NCBI GenBank assembly: GCA_023386795.1
Contig: JAEWJB010000040.1
Span: forward strand, 1-64,000
Direction: 5' to 3'
Length of the DNA stretch: 64,000 nt
From: Pseudomonadota bacterium
GTDB taxonomy: Bacteria; Pseudomonadota; Gammaproteobacteria; Xanthomonadales; Xanthomonadaceae
Position 1 is the first letter of the stretch. The number at the start of each line of letters is the position of its first letter. Below are positions 32,270 to 40,950 of the stretch, piece after piece. The notes under the pieces are model-generated. The model saw nothing but the letters and a program-made list of their open reading frames with translations, had not been told where the DNA came from and did not search any database. A program made the position numbers and the translations under genes.

Positions 32270-33493
32270 ATGCCCACGTTCGTCTCCCTGCTGCTGGATG
32301 CAGCGATCTTCATCGGCCTGGCCTGGGTCGTGTGGCGGCTGTGCGGGCGTGCCTTCCCGTTCGCGATCGTGCCGATCGCCATCGGGCTGGCCATTGCGGG
32401 GTTTGGCGGCCTGCCGGCGTCCTGGGGCGTGCCCTCGGCGAGCGGGCAGGGCATCGGCTGGCTCGGCGTGCTGCTGCTCGCCTTCACCGCAGGCCTGGAA
32501 ACGCGCCATGCGATGAGCGAACGGCCTTCGGCGGTGGAGCAGGGCGCCACCGCAAGGCGCGTGATCGCCTCGGCCGGCGTGGCGATGCTGCTGCCCTTCG
32601 TGGCCGGCGCGCTGCTGGCCTATTGGGTGCTCGATGGCATCGCGCAGTGGTCGGCAGGCACCGCACATCCGGTGCTGGGCGCGCTGGCGGTCGGCCTGTG
32701 CGTAGCGGTGAGCGCGCTGCCGGTATTGATCGGCATCGTGCGCGAATTGACGCCCGCGCATCGTCCGTATGGGCGAATCGCGGTGCGCATCGCGGTCATC
32801 GACGATGCCGCGCTGTGGATCGGCCTGACGGTCCTGCTGTTGTTTGCGCGCGGAGAGGCGGGCTGGCGCTTTTCCGGCTGGCATGTACTGGCGCTGTGCG
32901 TGCCGGTGCTGTTGCTGGCGCTGGGCCGTGGGTTGCGCGACTGGGTGCCGCCGGCCTGGGCGCTGTTCCTGCTGTTGCCGGCGTATCTGGCAGTGGGCGC
33001 ATGGGCCAGTACGCAGTGGGGCCTGCACGAGTTGCTCGGTGCCTATTTCGCCGGCACCGCCGTGCCGGCCGCCTGGTTGCGCCGCGTGCCGATCGAACGC
33101 CTCGGCCAGCTGGCGCTGATGGGGCTGGCGCCGATGTTCTTCGGCCACAGCGGCCTGAAAGTGCACGGTGATGCGCTCAACTGGAATACGTTGCAGGTCG
33201 CACTGCTGGTCCTGGGGGTCTCGGTGTTGGCCAAGCTGCTTGCGGTGGCGCTGTATCCACCGATGCGCGCGGGGACGCGCCGGGAGACGATGGCCATCGG
33301 CGTGCTGCTGCAATGCAAGGGACTGATGGAGATCGTCGCCGCCACCATCCTGCGCGATGCCGGCCTGATTTCCGAATTCGCCTTCGCCGTGCTCACGACG
33401 TTGGCCATCCTCTCCACGCTGATGACCGGCCCGCTGTTCCGCTGGCTGATGCGAGGCCCGGCCACGCGCCCGGCCAACGCACCGGCGCATTGA
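32270..33493 (+). CDS. Cation:proton antiporter, CPA2/Kef type
   Basis: A 407-aa inner-membrane protein with about 12 hydrophobic helices and no cytoplasmic nucleotide-binding domain. Family-like segments are GWLGVLLLAFTAGLETRHAM (helices 3-4 area), AVRIAVIDDAALWIGL with an Asp-Asp pair in a membrane helix, and LLQCKGLMEIVAATILRDAG. Likely exchanges K+ or Na+ for protons. ATG 32270 starts MPTFVSLLLDAAIF directly at the first helix; the longer frame adds a Pro/Arg-rich stretch with no ribosome site. TTG at 32267 is an alternative. Confidence 0.82.
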   Translation: MPTFVSLLLDAAIFIGLAWVVWRLCGRAFPFAIVPIAIGLAIAGFGGLPASWGVPSASGQGIGWLGVLLLAFTAGLETRHAMSERPSAVEQGATARRVIASAGVAMLLPFVAGALLAYWVLDGIAQWSAGTAHPVLGALAVGLCVAVSALPVLIGIVRELTPAHRPYGRIAVRIAVIDDAALWIGLTVLLLFARGEAGWRFSGWHVLALCVPVLLLALGRGLRDWVPPAWALFLLLPAYLAVGAWASTQWGLHELLGAYFAGTAVPAAWLRRVPIERLGQLALMGLAPMFFGHSGLKVHGDALNWNTLQVALLVLGVSVLAKLLAVALYPPMRAGTRRETMAIGVLLQCKGLMEIVAATILRDAGLISEFAFAVLTTLAILSTLMTGPLFRWLMRGPATRPANAPAH

Positions 33494-33588
33494 GCAAACC
33501 GCCCGCGGCGCGTCAACGGGTCGTCACGCTCCCGTGACAGGGGCGTCCATCATCCTGAACCGTCCGCAACGGCGAGGGAGCACCGACC

Positions 33589-35013
33589 ATGTCGTCGCCC
33601 GTGCAAACGATGTCGCGTACGCAGCTCACTGCCATGGTGGTGGGCGGCATGATCGGAGCGGGCATCTTCTCGTTGCCACGCACCTTCGCCGGCGCCACCG
33701 GCCCCTTCGGCGCCATCATCGCCTGGCTCATCGCTGGCACCGGCATGTACATGCTGGCACGGGTGTTCCAGTTCCTCGCCGAGCGCAAGCCGGAACTGGA
33801 TGCGGGCGTATTCGCCTATGCGAAGGAAGGGTTCGGCGACTACGCCGGCTTCCTGTCCGCGTTCGGCTACTGGATCGGCAGCTGCATCGGCAACGTGTCC
33901 TACTGGGTGCTGATCAAGTCCACGCTCGGGGCATTCTTTCCAGTCTTTGGTGATGGCAACACCGTCGTGGCCATCCTGGTGGCCTCGGTCGGCATCTGGC
34001 TGTTCCATTTCATGATCCTGCGCGGCGTGCAGCAGGCCGCGGCGATCAACAAGATCGTCACCATTGCCAAGGTGATCCCGATCCTGGTGTTCCTGGTCAT
34101 CGTCGCGTTCGCGTTCAAGATGGACGTGTTCCGCTTCAACTTCTACGGCGGCGACCTCACCAACGGCGTGTTCGAGCAGGTCAAGGCGACCATGCTGGTG
34201 ACGGTGTTCGTGTTCCTGGGCATCGAGGGGGCGAGCGTCTATTCGCGCTACGCCCGCGAGCGCAAGGACGTGGGCTTTGCCACCATCAGCGGCTTCCTCA
34301 TCGTCACCACGCTGATGGTGCTGGTGACGCTGCTGCCCTACGCAGTGTTGCCGCGCGCGGACATCGCCGGCATGCGGCAGCCTTCGATGGCTGCACTGCT
34401 GGAGGCGGTGGTCGGGCATTGGGGGGCGATCTTCGTCAGCGTCGGCCTGCTGATCTCGGTACTCGGCGCCTACCTGACCTGGTCGCTGATCTGCGCCGAG
34501 GTGCTGTTTGCCGCCGCCCGCACCGGCGACATGCCGAAAGTGTTCGCGCGCGAGAACGCCAATGGGGTGCCCTCCGCCGCGCTGTGGGCGACCAACATCG
34601 TGATCCAGCTCATCGTCATCAGCACCTACTGGTCGCGCGATGCGTTCTCGCTGATGCTCAACCTGACCAGCGCGATGTCGCTGATCCCGTTCCTGCTGGT
34701 GGCCGCCTATGGCTGGCAGATCACCCGGCGCGGCGAGGGCTACGACGCGGCCGCTTCCACGCGCAACCGCGACCTGGTGCTGGCCGTGCTCGCCACGATC
34801 TACACCGTCTTCCTGCTCTACGCGGGCGGGGTGAAGTTCATCGTGCTCTCGGCGGTGCTCTATGCACCGGGCAGCCTGCTGTACTTCTGGGCACGGCGCG
34901 AGCAGAACGCGCCGATCTTCACCAAGGTCTCCGATGGCGTGGTACTGGGGCTGGCGACGATCGGCCTGGTCGTGGGCGTGTGGTGGATCGCCACCGGCTA
35001 CATCGAGATTTGA
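33589..35013 (+). CDS. Basic amino-acid antiporter, ArcD/APC superfamily (copy 1)
   Basis: A 474-aa, roughly 12-helix transporter of the amino acid-polyamine-organocation superfamily. The helix-1 signature VVGGMIGAGIFSLP and helix-6 FVFLGIEGASVYSRYA are those of the arginine/ornithine and lysine exchangers (ArcD-like of the APA family). A hairpin (GTCACG-CTCC-CGTGAC, 33523-33538) lies in the upstream gap, and GAGGGAG precedes the ATG. Copy 2 starts 18 bases downstream. With arcA at 40951 it may exchange arginine for ornithine or citrulline, though substrate is an inference. Confidence 0.85.
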   Translation: MSSPVQTMSRTQLTAMVVGGMIGAGIFSLPRTFAGATGPFGAIIAWLIAGTGMYMLARVFQFLAERKPELDAGVFAYAKEGFGDYAGFLSAFGYWIGSCIGNVSYWVLIKSTLGAFFPVFGDGNTVVAILVASVGIWLFHFMILRGVQQAAAINKIVTIAKVIPILVFLVIVAFAFKMDVFRFNFYGGDLTNGVFEQVKATMLVTVFVFLGIEGASVYSRYARERKDVGFATISGFLIVTTLMVLVTLLPYAVLPRADIAGMRQPSMAALLEAVVGHWGAIFVSVGLLISVLGAYLTWSLICAEVLFAAARTGDMPKVFARENANGVPSAALWATNIVIQLIVISTYWSRDAFSLMLNLTSAMSLIPFLLVAAYGWQITRRGEGYDAAASTRNRDLVLAVLATIYTVFLLYAGGVKFIVLSAVLYAPGSLLYFWARREQNAPIFTKVSDGVVLGLATIGLVVGVWWIATGYIEI

Positions 35014-35031
35014 GCCGGGCGATACGCGCCC

Positions 35032-36468
35032 ATGAGCCAGTTGGCCCCGAACAAGCAGCTCTCGCGGTTCGAGCTGACCGCGCTGGTGGTCGGCTCGATG
35101 ATCGGTTCGGGCATCTTCGCGCTGCCTGCCGCGTTCGGCCGAACGACGGGTATCTACGGCGCGCTGCTGGCGTGGGCCATCGCGGGCGGCGGCATGCTGT
35201 GCCTGGCGCTGGTGTTTCAGTCGCTGTCCCGACGCAAGCCGGCGCTGGATACCGGCATCTATGCGTATGCGCGCGCCGGCTTCGGCGATTACGCCGGTGT
35301 GCTATCCGCGCTGGGCTACTGGATCGGCTGCTGCCTGGCCGACGTTGCCTGCCTGATCCTCATCAAGGCCACCCTCGGGCAGTTCTTCCCGATACTGGGC
35401 GATGGCTCGACGGCAGCGGCGATCGCAGCGGCTTCCGTGTTGCTGTGGGGCTTCCATTTCCTGATCCTGCGCGGCATCAAGCAGGCCGCACTACTCAACA
35501 CCATCGCCACGGTGGCCAAACTGGTGCCGATCGCGGTGTTCCTGTTCGTGGTCGCACGGGGTGTCCAGCGCGAGGTGTTCGCCTGGAACCTGTGGGGCAG
35601 CGAACCGCCGGGCGCCGCCACGCTGTGGTCACAGGTCCGGGGCACACTGCTGGTGACGGTGTTCGTGTTCGTCGGCATCGAAGGTGCCAGCGTGTATTCG
35701 CGCTTTGCCCGCGACCGCCGCGATGTCGGCGTGGCGACCGTGCTGGGTTTTCTCGGCGTGTTGTGCCTGCTGGTATTGGTGACGATCCTGTCCTACGGCG
35801 TCCTGTTGCGTCCTGACCTGGCCGCGTTGCGCAATCCGTCGATGGCGGGCGTGATGGAGGCGGTGGTCGGGCCCTGGGGCAGGGTATTCGTGAGCGTCGG
35901 GCTGCTGGTGTCGGTGCTGGGCAACTACCTGTCCTGGTCGCTGCTCGCCGCCGAAGTGCTGCACTCGGCGGCACTCAATGACGCCATGCCGCGCGGGCTG
36001 GCGCGCGAAAACGCCGCCGGCGTGCCGGCTGCCGCGTTGTGGCTGACCAACACGGTGATCCAGGTATTCCTGCTCGTGACCTGGTTCGCCGAATACGCTT
36101 TCACGCTGGCACTGAAGATGACCAGCGCGATGACCCTGGTGCCATACCTGCTGGTCGGTGCTTACCAGTTGAAACTGGCGTGGCGGGGCGAGACCTTCGA
36201 GGACGACCGCGCGGCCGTGCGCTCGCGCGCCGGTGTCATCGCGGCGGGCGCCACCGGCTATGCGTTGTTGATGCTGCTGGCTGGCGGCAGCCGCTACCTG
36301 CTGCTTTCCGCGCTGCTCTATGCACCCGGTTCGCTACTGTTCTTCCTGCGGCAGCGCGAGCGTGGTGCGGCCGGATTCAACCGCTACGAGGCCATCGCGT
36401 TCGTCCTGCTCTGTGCGGCGGCGCTGTGGGCGACGTGGGCGCTGGCCAGCGGCCGCTTGCGCCTGTGA
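35032..36468 (+). CDS. Basic amino-acid antiporter, ArcD/APC superfamily (copy 2)
   Basis: A 478-aa paralogue of the preceding transporter, with matching landmarks: VVGSMIGSGIFALPAAFG in helix 1, DTGIYAYARAGFGDYAG, FHFLILRGIKQAALLNTI and FVFVGIEGASVYSRFARDRRD in helix 6. The pair is clearly a tandem duplication that has since diverged, with the second copy having a different helix-3 region (CCLADVACLILIKA against SCIGNVSYWVLIKS). The stop overlaps the GTG of the next gene. The two copies may differ in substrate or direction. Confidence 0.85.
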   Translation: MSQLAPNKQLSRFELTALVVGSMIGSGIFALPAAFGRTTGIYGALLAWAIAGGGMLCLALVFQSLSRRKPALDTGIYAYARAGFGDYAGVLSALGYWIGCCLADVACLILIKATLGQFFPILGDGSTAAAIAAASVLLWGFHFLILRGIKQAALLNTIATVAKLVPIAVFLFVVARGVQREVFAWNLWGSEPPGAATLWSQVRGTLLVTVFVFVGIEGASVYSRFARDRRDVGVATVLGFLGVLCLLVLVTILSYGVLLRPDLAALRNPSMAGVMEAVVGPWGRVFVSVGLLVSVLGNYLSWSLLAAEVLHSAALNDAMPRGLARENAAGVPAAALWLTNTVIQVFLLVTWFAEYAFTLALKMTSAMTLVPYLLVGAYQLKLAWRGETFEDDRAAVRSRAGVIAAGATGYALLMLLAGGSRYLLLSALLYAPGSLLFFLRQRERGAAGFNRYEAIAFVLLCAAALWATWALASGRLRL

Positions 36469-38186
36469 AAGCGGCGCTGCCAGGGAGGGGGCGGTGGGGC
36501 CGACTGGCCACGAGCGCGCGCAGGCGCTTCGGTCGCCGGCCCTGCATCGCCGGCATGCTGCTGGCAACGCTGTTCTTCATCTGCTCGCTTTCCCCCAGCC
36601 TGATTCCCCGAGGTTCGATCGCACAGGGCCTGCTATCGGGCGTGTGCATGGCCGTGGGCTACGCGTTGGGCGCGGCGCTGCAATGGTTGTGGACCTACCT
36701 GCAACTGCCGCGCGTGCTCCGCCACGCGCGCCTGCGGCACTGGCCCAGCGTGCTGCTGGCGCTGTGCGCGGTGGCCGGCATCGCCACGTTATGGCTGGCG
36801 AGGGCGTGGCAGAACTCGGTGCGCGCAGTCATGGCGTTGCCGCCCATCGACGAAGCCTATTCGTTGCGCCTGCTGGTGGTGGCTGTGCTGACGTTGCTGG
36901 TGCTGCTGATTTTGGGCCGCCTGTTCGCATGGATCGCCGGTGGCGTGGGACGGCGCGCGCAGCGCGTCCTGCCACCGCGCGTGGCCCGGGTGCTCGGCGT
37001 GGCCGCGGCCGCGCTGTTGTTCGTGCTGGTGACCGACGGCGTGATCCTGCGCGGCGCGCTGCATGCCGTGGATGCCTCGTTCCGGCAGGCCGATGCGCTG
37101 ATCCCGCCGGATCGCGCGCCGCCGCAACTGCCCGGGCGCTCCGGCGGGCCCGGTTCGCTGCTGGCCTGGCCGGAGTTGGGCCGCACCGGGCGCGATTTCG
37201 TCAGCAATGGACCGACCATCGCCGACATCGAGGCCCATGGCGGCAAGGCCATGACGCCCATCCGTGTCTACGTGGGCCTGCCGGCGGCGCAGGATGCGCA
37301 CGCCCGGGCGCGCCTGGCCCTGCGGGAGCTGCAACGCCAGGGCGGATTCTCGCGTTCGATGCTCGTGATCATCACCCCGACGGGCACCGGCTGGGTGGAC
37401 CCGGCGGCGATCGATAGCCTCGAATACCTGCAGCGCGGCGATGTCGCCAGCGTCGCGATCCAGTACTCCTACCTCTCCAGCCCGCTATCGTTGATGATCG
37501 AGCCGGGCTACGGCGAGGAAAGCGCGCAGGCATTGTTCGGCGAGGTCTACGGCTACTGGCGCACGCTGCCCAGGGCGCATCGCCCCCGGCTGTACGTCCA
37601 TGGCCTGAGCCTGGGCGCGATGAACTCCGAGCGCTCGATGACATGGTTCGAGCTGCTGGGCGATCCCATCGACGGTGCGCTATGGAGTGGCCCGCCGTTC
37701 GAAAGCCGCCATTGGCGCAGCTTCACTGCCGCGCGCGATCCCGCCTCGCCGCAATGGCTGCCCCGCGTCGGCGACGGGCGCTTCGTGCGCTTCATGAACC
37801 AGCGCGGCTCACCGCTGCCGCACGACACGCCTTGGGGGCCAACCCGGGTCGTGTACCTGCAGTACGCCAGCGACGCGATCACCTTCTTCGACGCCCGTGA
37901 TGCCTGGCGTCGGCCGGACTGGATGGCGCCGCCGCGCGCGTTCGATGTCTCGCCTTCGTTGCGCTGGTATCCGCTGGTGAGCATGTTCCAGCTGGCACTG
38001 GACATGTTGCTGGCCGACGGCACGCCCATGGGCTATGGCCACGTCTTCGCGCCGTCGCATTACATCAACGCATGGCTGGAGGTCACCGGCGCGCGCGATT
38101 GGTCGCCGGCGCAACTGGAGGCGTTGCGCCGCCAGCTCGATGCCGAGCGCAACGCCCAGATCGAGGCCAACCGGCGCGCCGACTGA
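36465..38186 (+). CDS. Membrane-anchored alpha/beta hydrolase (Abhydrolase_9 type)
   Basis: A 573-aa protein. Residues 1-195 hold about four or five membrane helices with SLSPSLIPRGSIAQGLLSGV. The rest is an alpha/beta-hydrolase-like domain with a nucleophile elbow GLSLG in VHGLSLGAMNSERS, an ITPTGTGWVDPAAIDSLEYL segment and a late His in MGYGHVFAPSHYINAW. This is the Abhydrolase_9 N- plus C-domain arrangement seen in uncharacterised bacterial membrane proteins; the substrate is unknown. GTG 36465 forms a GTGA overlap with the antiporter, so the three genes form one unit. The upstream open frame is the antiporter region in another frame. Confidence 0.8.
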   Translation: MKAALPGRGRWGRLATSARRRFGRRPCIAGMLLATLFFICSLSPSLIPRGSIAQGLLSGVCMAVGYALGAALQWLWTYLQLPRVLRHARLRHWPSVLLALCAVAGIATLWLARAWQNSVRAVMALPPIDEAYSLRLLVVAVLTLLVLLILGRLFAWIAGGVGRRAQRVLPPRVARVLGVAAAALLFVLVTDGVILRGALHAVDASFRQADALIPPDRAPPQLPGRSGGPGSLLAWPELGRTGRDFVSNGPTIADIEAHGGKAMTPIRVYVGLPAAQDAHARARLALRELQRQGGFSRSMLVIITPTGTGWVDPAAIDSLEYLQRGDVASVAIQYSYLSSPLSLMIEPGYGEESAQALFGEVYGYWRTLPRAHRPRLYVHGLSLGAMNSERSMTWFELLGDPIDGALWSGPPFESRHWRSFTAARDPASPQWLPRVGDGRFVRFMNQRGSPLPHDTPWGPTRVVYLQYASDAITFFDARDAWRRPDWMAPPRAFDVSPSLRWYPLVSMFQLALDMLLADGTPMGYGHVFAPSHYINAWLEVTGARDWSPAQLEALRRQLDAERNAQIEANRRAD

Positions 38187-38205
38187 CGGGCCGGCGCCGG
38201 TCGTG

Positions 38206-38859
38206 TCAGCGGTTGCGGGCCGGCAGTTCGGCCAGCGTCTGCGCGGCAATCGCATCCAGCCGGGCCTGGCTGCCATCGCTGCGTCGCACCGTGCCGCGGT
38301 TGATGCCGCCCCACAGCACGCGGGCCGAACGCGGATCGACCGCCTCGACCTGCAGTGCGCCTTCCACATAGCTCACCCGACGCATGTCCAGCGTCAGCGA
38401 GCCATCGTTGCCGGGCACCACCAGCTGCGAGCAGCCGCTGCTGGTGCACTGGATGGCATTCATGCGCGTCGGACCGCTGCCACCGCCTTGCGCGGCAGGC
38501 ACCATGCGTTCCTGGTCGCGCACGCCAACGCGGTAGGCGGCCAGCCAGTCGGCCTGCGCCGCGTCCTCCACGCGCTGGTAGCCCTTGGCGGCCAATGCGC
38601 TGTCCATCGCGTTGCGGAGGCGCTGGCGGAATGCGGTATCGAGCACGCGAGGGTCAGCCTGCTCGGTGTATTCGGTGGGCATGGGGGCCCAGGCATAGCG
38701 CGCACCGGGCAATTGCGTGGCTGCCACCGTGACTTGCACGGCACTGCCCTGCGGCGCGCCTGCGCCTCCGTCCGTGGCGCAGGCGGACAACCCCGCCGCC
38801 AGCAGCGTGGCGGCCATCAGGCGGGGGAGGGAAGAGCGGCGGGGTACGGCAGCATGCAT
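38206..38859 (-). CDS. DUF4136-type lipoprotein
   Basis: A 217-aa lipoprotein (lipobox GLSAC, Cys27). The body, with GARYAWAPMPTEY, AMDSALAAKGYQRVEDAAQADWL and a C-terminal VDPRSARVLWGGINRGTV, fits the DUF4136 family of envelope lipoproteins. No function is established. It converges with the hydrolase gene (19-base gap) and is the last of four minus-strand envelope genes. Confidence 0.75.
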   Translation of the reverse strand: MHAAVPRRSSLPRLMAATLLAAGLSACATDGGAGAPQGSAVQVTVAATQLPGARYAWAPMPTEYTEQADPRVLDTAFRQRLRNAMDSALAAKGYQRVEDAAQADWLAAYRVGVRDQERMVPAAQGGGSGPTRMNAIQCTSSGCSQLVVPGNDGSLTLDMRRVSYVEGALQVEAVDPRSARVLWGGINRGTVRRSDGSQARLDAIAAQTLAELPARNR

Positions 38860-38892
38860 GGTCCAGGCTCCATCGGCAGGAAGGGAAGGTTG

Positions 38893-39447
38893 TCAGCGGC
38901 CCGCAGGTGGCGCGGGTGCAGCGGGGGCGGAAGGCGTACGGGGCGAGATGCGGTCCGAAATGGCCAGCACCAGCGCCGAAAGCATGAGCGTGCCGTGGAT
39001 GACCGTCATCCAGATCAGCGTGTAGCGGTTCATGGGCGCGCCTTCCTCCAGTTTCATGAAGATGCGCAGCAGCGCGATGGCGGAGATGGCGGTGATCGAG
39101 CCCATCAACTTCATCTTCATCGCGCCGAAGTCCACCGTTCCCATCCATGACGGGCGCTTTTCCTCGCCGGAATCGATGCGTGCCACGAAATTCTCGTAGC
39201 CGGCGAGGGTGACGATCAGCAGCAGGTTGGCCACCAGCGACAGGTCGATCAACGCCAATGCCATCAGGATCACACTCGTGGGCGTGAGCTCCAGCAGGTG
39301 CGCCAGGTGCCAGAACAACTCGCGCAGGAACACGAACAGCAGCGCGACCAGCGCCAACACCAGTCCGAAATAGAACGGCGCCATCACCCAGCGCGCATCG
39401 AACAGGCTGCGCGAAAGGATGCGATTGAGCCAGGAGCCGGCGCTCAT
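38893..39447 (-). CDS. TIGR00645/UPF0114 (YqhA-like) membrane protein
   Basis: A 184-aa inner-membrane protein with four predicted helices. The RILSRSLFDARWVMAPFYFG start and LVANLLLIVTLAGYENFVAR segment are diagnostic of the UPF0114/YqhA family, whose function is unknown. ATG 39447 (MSAGSWLNRIL) is chosen since the upstream 50 residues of the open frame are Arg/Cys-rich and unlike the family. The C-terminus adds a short Pro/Ala tail. Confidence 0.85.
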   Translation of the reverse strand: MSAGSWLNRILSRSLFDARWVMAPFYFGLVLALVALLFVFLRELFWHLAHLLELTPTSVILMALALIDLSLVANLLLIVTLAGYENFVARIDSGEEKRPSWMGTVDFGAMKMKLMGSITAISAIALLRIFMKLEEGAPMNRYTLIWMTVIHGTLMLSALVLAISDRISPRTPSAPAAPAPPAGR

Positions 39448-39514
39448 CGCACGCGTACCCACGACGGCCGCGGCGAGCCGCGCACAGGCGCAGTGCGGCG
39501 CGCGCCCGACCCGC

Positions 39515-40018
39515 TCAAGGCATGCCACCGGTATCGGTGGCGCCTTCCTCCGGCTCCGGTTGCACGTCCTGCGGTCGATCGGTGAACTGTGCCTCACGGA
39601 TCTCGTGCTTGGCTTCGCGCAGCGCTTGCCCGTCCAGCGGGCGGATGCGGCTGATGCGGCAACCCGGCGACACCGAGCTGAGCGTGCCCGGCGAGCGGAT
39701 GATCACGCTGTCGAAGCGCGCGGACACCGTGCCGAACTGGTTGGTGATGCTGATGCTCTGTGCCGAGGACAAGCCACTGCAGCGGCTGCGGAACTCCAGC
39801 AGGTGGCCCCGGCTGGCGCTGCTCCACAGCGCCATGGCCTGGTCGCCGAGCGGTGTCCAGTCGCTTCGCCGCACCATGCGGTTGAGCTGCAGCGAGGGCA
39901 CCGGCGCGCCGGCGTGCTGCTGGTACAGCGCCAGGCGCTGGTCGGGTGTCATGGTGGACGTATGCGCGCAGCCCGCCAGCAGGACGGCGAGCACGCTCAG
40001 GGCAAGGACCTGGCGCAT
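39515..40018 (-). CDS. DUF6491-type lipoprotein
   Basis: A 167-aa lipoprotein (lipobox VLLAGC, Cys17). RLALYQQHAGAPVPSL, WTPLGDQAMALWSSASRGHL and AQSISITNQFGTVSARFDSV resemble the DUF6491 family common in Xanthomonadaceae. Two later cysteines (RSRCSGL and SPGCRI) could form a disulfide. Function unknown. Confidence 0.75.
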   Translation of the reverse strand: MRQVLALSVLAVLLAGCAHTSTMTPDQRLALYQQHAGAPVPSLQLNRMVRRSDWTPLGDQAMALWSSASRGHLLEFRSRCSGLSSAQSISITNQFGTVSARFDSVIIRSPGTLSSVSPGCRISRIRPLDGQALREAKHEIREAQFTDRPQDVQPEPEEGATDTGGMP

Positions 40019-40065
40019 GTCGGGCTCCTAGTGCGTGGTGCCGCCGTGCAGGCCGGCGGCTTGAT

Positions 40066-40527
40066 TCAGCGGGTCACGCGGGTGGTGACCCCGTCGCTGG
40101 CGACCTGTACGCGATCACCCACGCGGAAGTCATTGGGCTGTCCGTCCTGGGTCACCGCAATAGTGCGTCCGGACTGGTCCAGGCGCACCGTCACCTCCAC
40201 GCCGGCGCGGGCCGAGCGCGACATGGCGTTGCCCGCCGCGCCACCGGCCACCGCGCCGGCCACCGCGCCGGCCGCATTGGCGCGGCTGCTGCCACCGATG
40301 GTACTGCCGGCGATGCCGCCCAATACCGCGCCGGTCGTGGTGCCCACGCCGCGGGAGTCGTTCTGGATCGTGACCTGTCGTACCGCCTCGACCACGCCCC
40401 ATTCGACACTCTGGGCGCGCCCGACTTCGGAACGATTGAAGGTGGTGGGTGTGGTGTGCGTTGCACAGCCGGCCATCGTGGCCAGCACGAGCAAGCCGGT
40501 CGCACGTGCAAGATGCTTGGTGCTCAT
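40066..40527 (-). CDS. Glycine-zipper outer-membrane lipoprotein (17-kDa antigen/SlyB-like)
   Basis: A 153-aa lipoprotein (lipobox TMAGC, Cys21). The centre is a glycine zipper (GTTTGAVLGGIAGSTIGG then AGAVAGAVAGGAAGNAM), a double helical hairpin of the Rickettsia 17-kDa type, followed by a small beta segment (VTVRLDQSGRTIAVTQDG). Such proteins sit in the outer membrane and are often envelope-stress induced. ATG 40527 has GGAGAAACC upstream. The longer open frame has no signal peptide. Confidence 0.85.
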   Translation of the reverse strand: MSTKHLARATGLLVLATMAGCATHTTPTTFNRSEVGRAQSVEWGVVEAVRQVTIQNDSRGVGTTTGAVLGGIAGSTIGGSSRANAAGAVAGAVAGGAAGNAMSRSARAGVEVTVRLDQSGRTIAVTQDGQPNDFRVGDRVQVASDGVTTRVTR

Positions 40528-40950
40528 CGAGGTTTCTCCCAACGCATGCGGGTGGATGAAACGATTCGCCCCCGGCTGCCATGCCCCCTTCATCCGCCGG
40601 CAAGAGGCACTAACGCCTTCTTGCGTCAAACCAACGTGAATAACGCGGCGTGCCGGAAATGCGTCAAGGATTCTTCACGACGCAGTGACACCAGCGGCAT
40701 TTACTCTCGGTTCACTCCGTCGCCGACAGCGCGCCCGCGTTGCCCTCGATATCGCGACCCACGCAAGGCCGAGCTCTCGCCGCGATGCGCGTTGCATCGC
40801 AATGAATGGAATCGCCAGGGAAGCACCACGCCTTCCTTCAGCGGCCCGCCGCGCCAGGCCCCTCCACGCCGACGCATGCCCGCCTGAGGCTTCCCGCGTT
40901 CCGCCCGTCCGGCGGCGCCCCCGCCGGCTCCCTCCAGGAGATCGCGTCCC
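40528..40950. other. 423-base divergent intergenic region
   Basis: It separates the minus-strand glycine-zipper gene from arcA and must contain both promoters. A minus-strand TTGACG (at about 40668) with a TTATTC 18 bases on is the best promoter-like pair, and it is weak. I find no FNR/ANR-type TTGAT-N4-ATCAA box for arcA. Short plus-strand open frames here have no supporting features. CAGGAG lies 10 bases before the arcA ATG. Confidence 0.4.

Noticed and set aside
33494..33588. GTCACG-CTCC-CGTGAC hairpin as a terminator of the CPA2 antiporter gene
   Set aside because: The stem is only 6 bp and no T-run follows on either strand, so it is noted under the downstream gene only.
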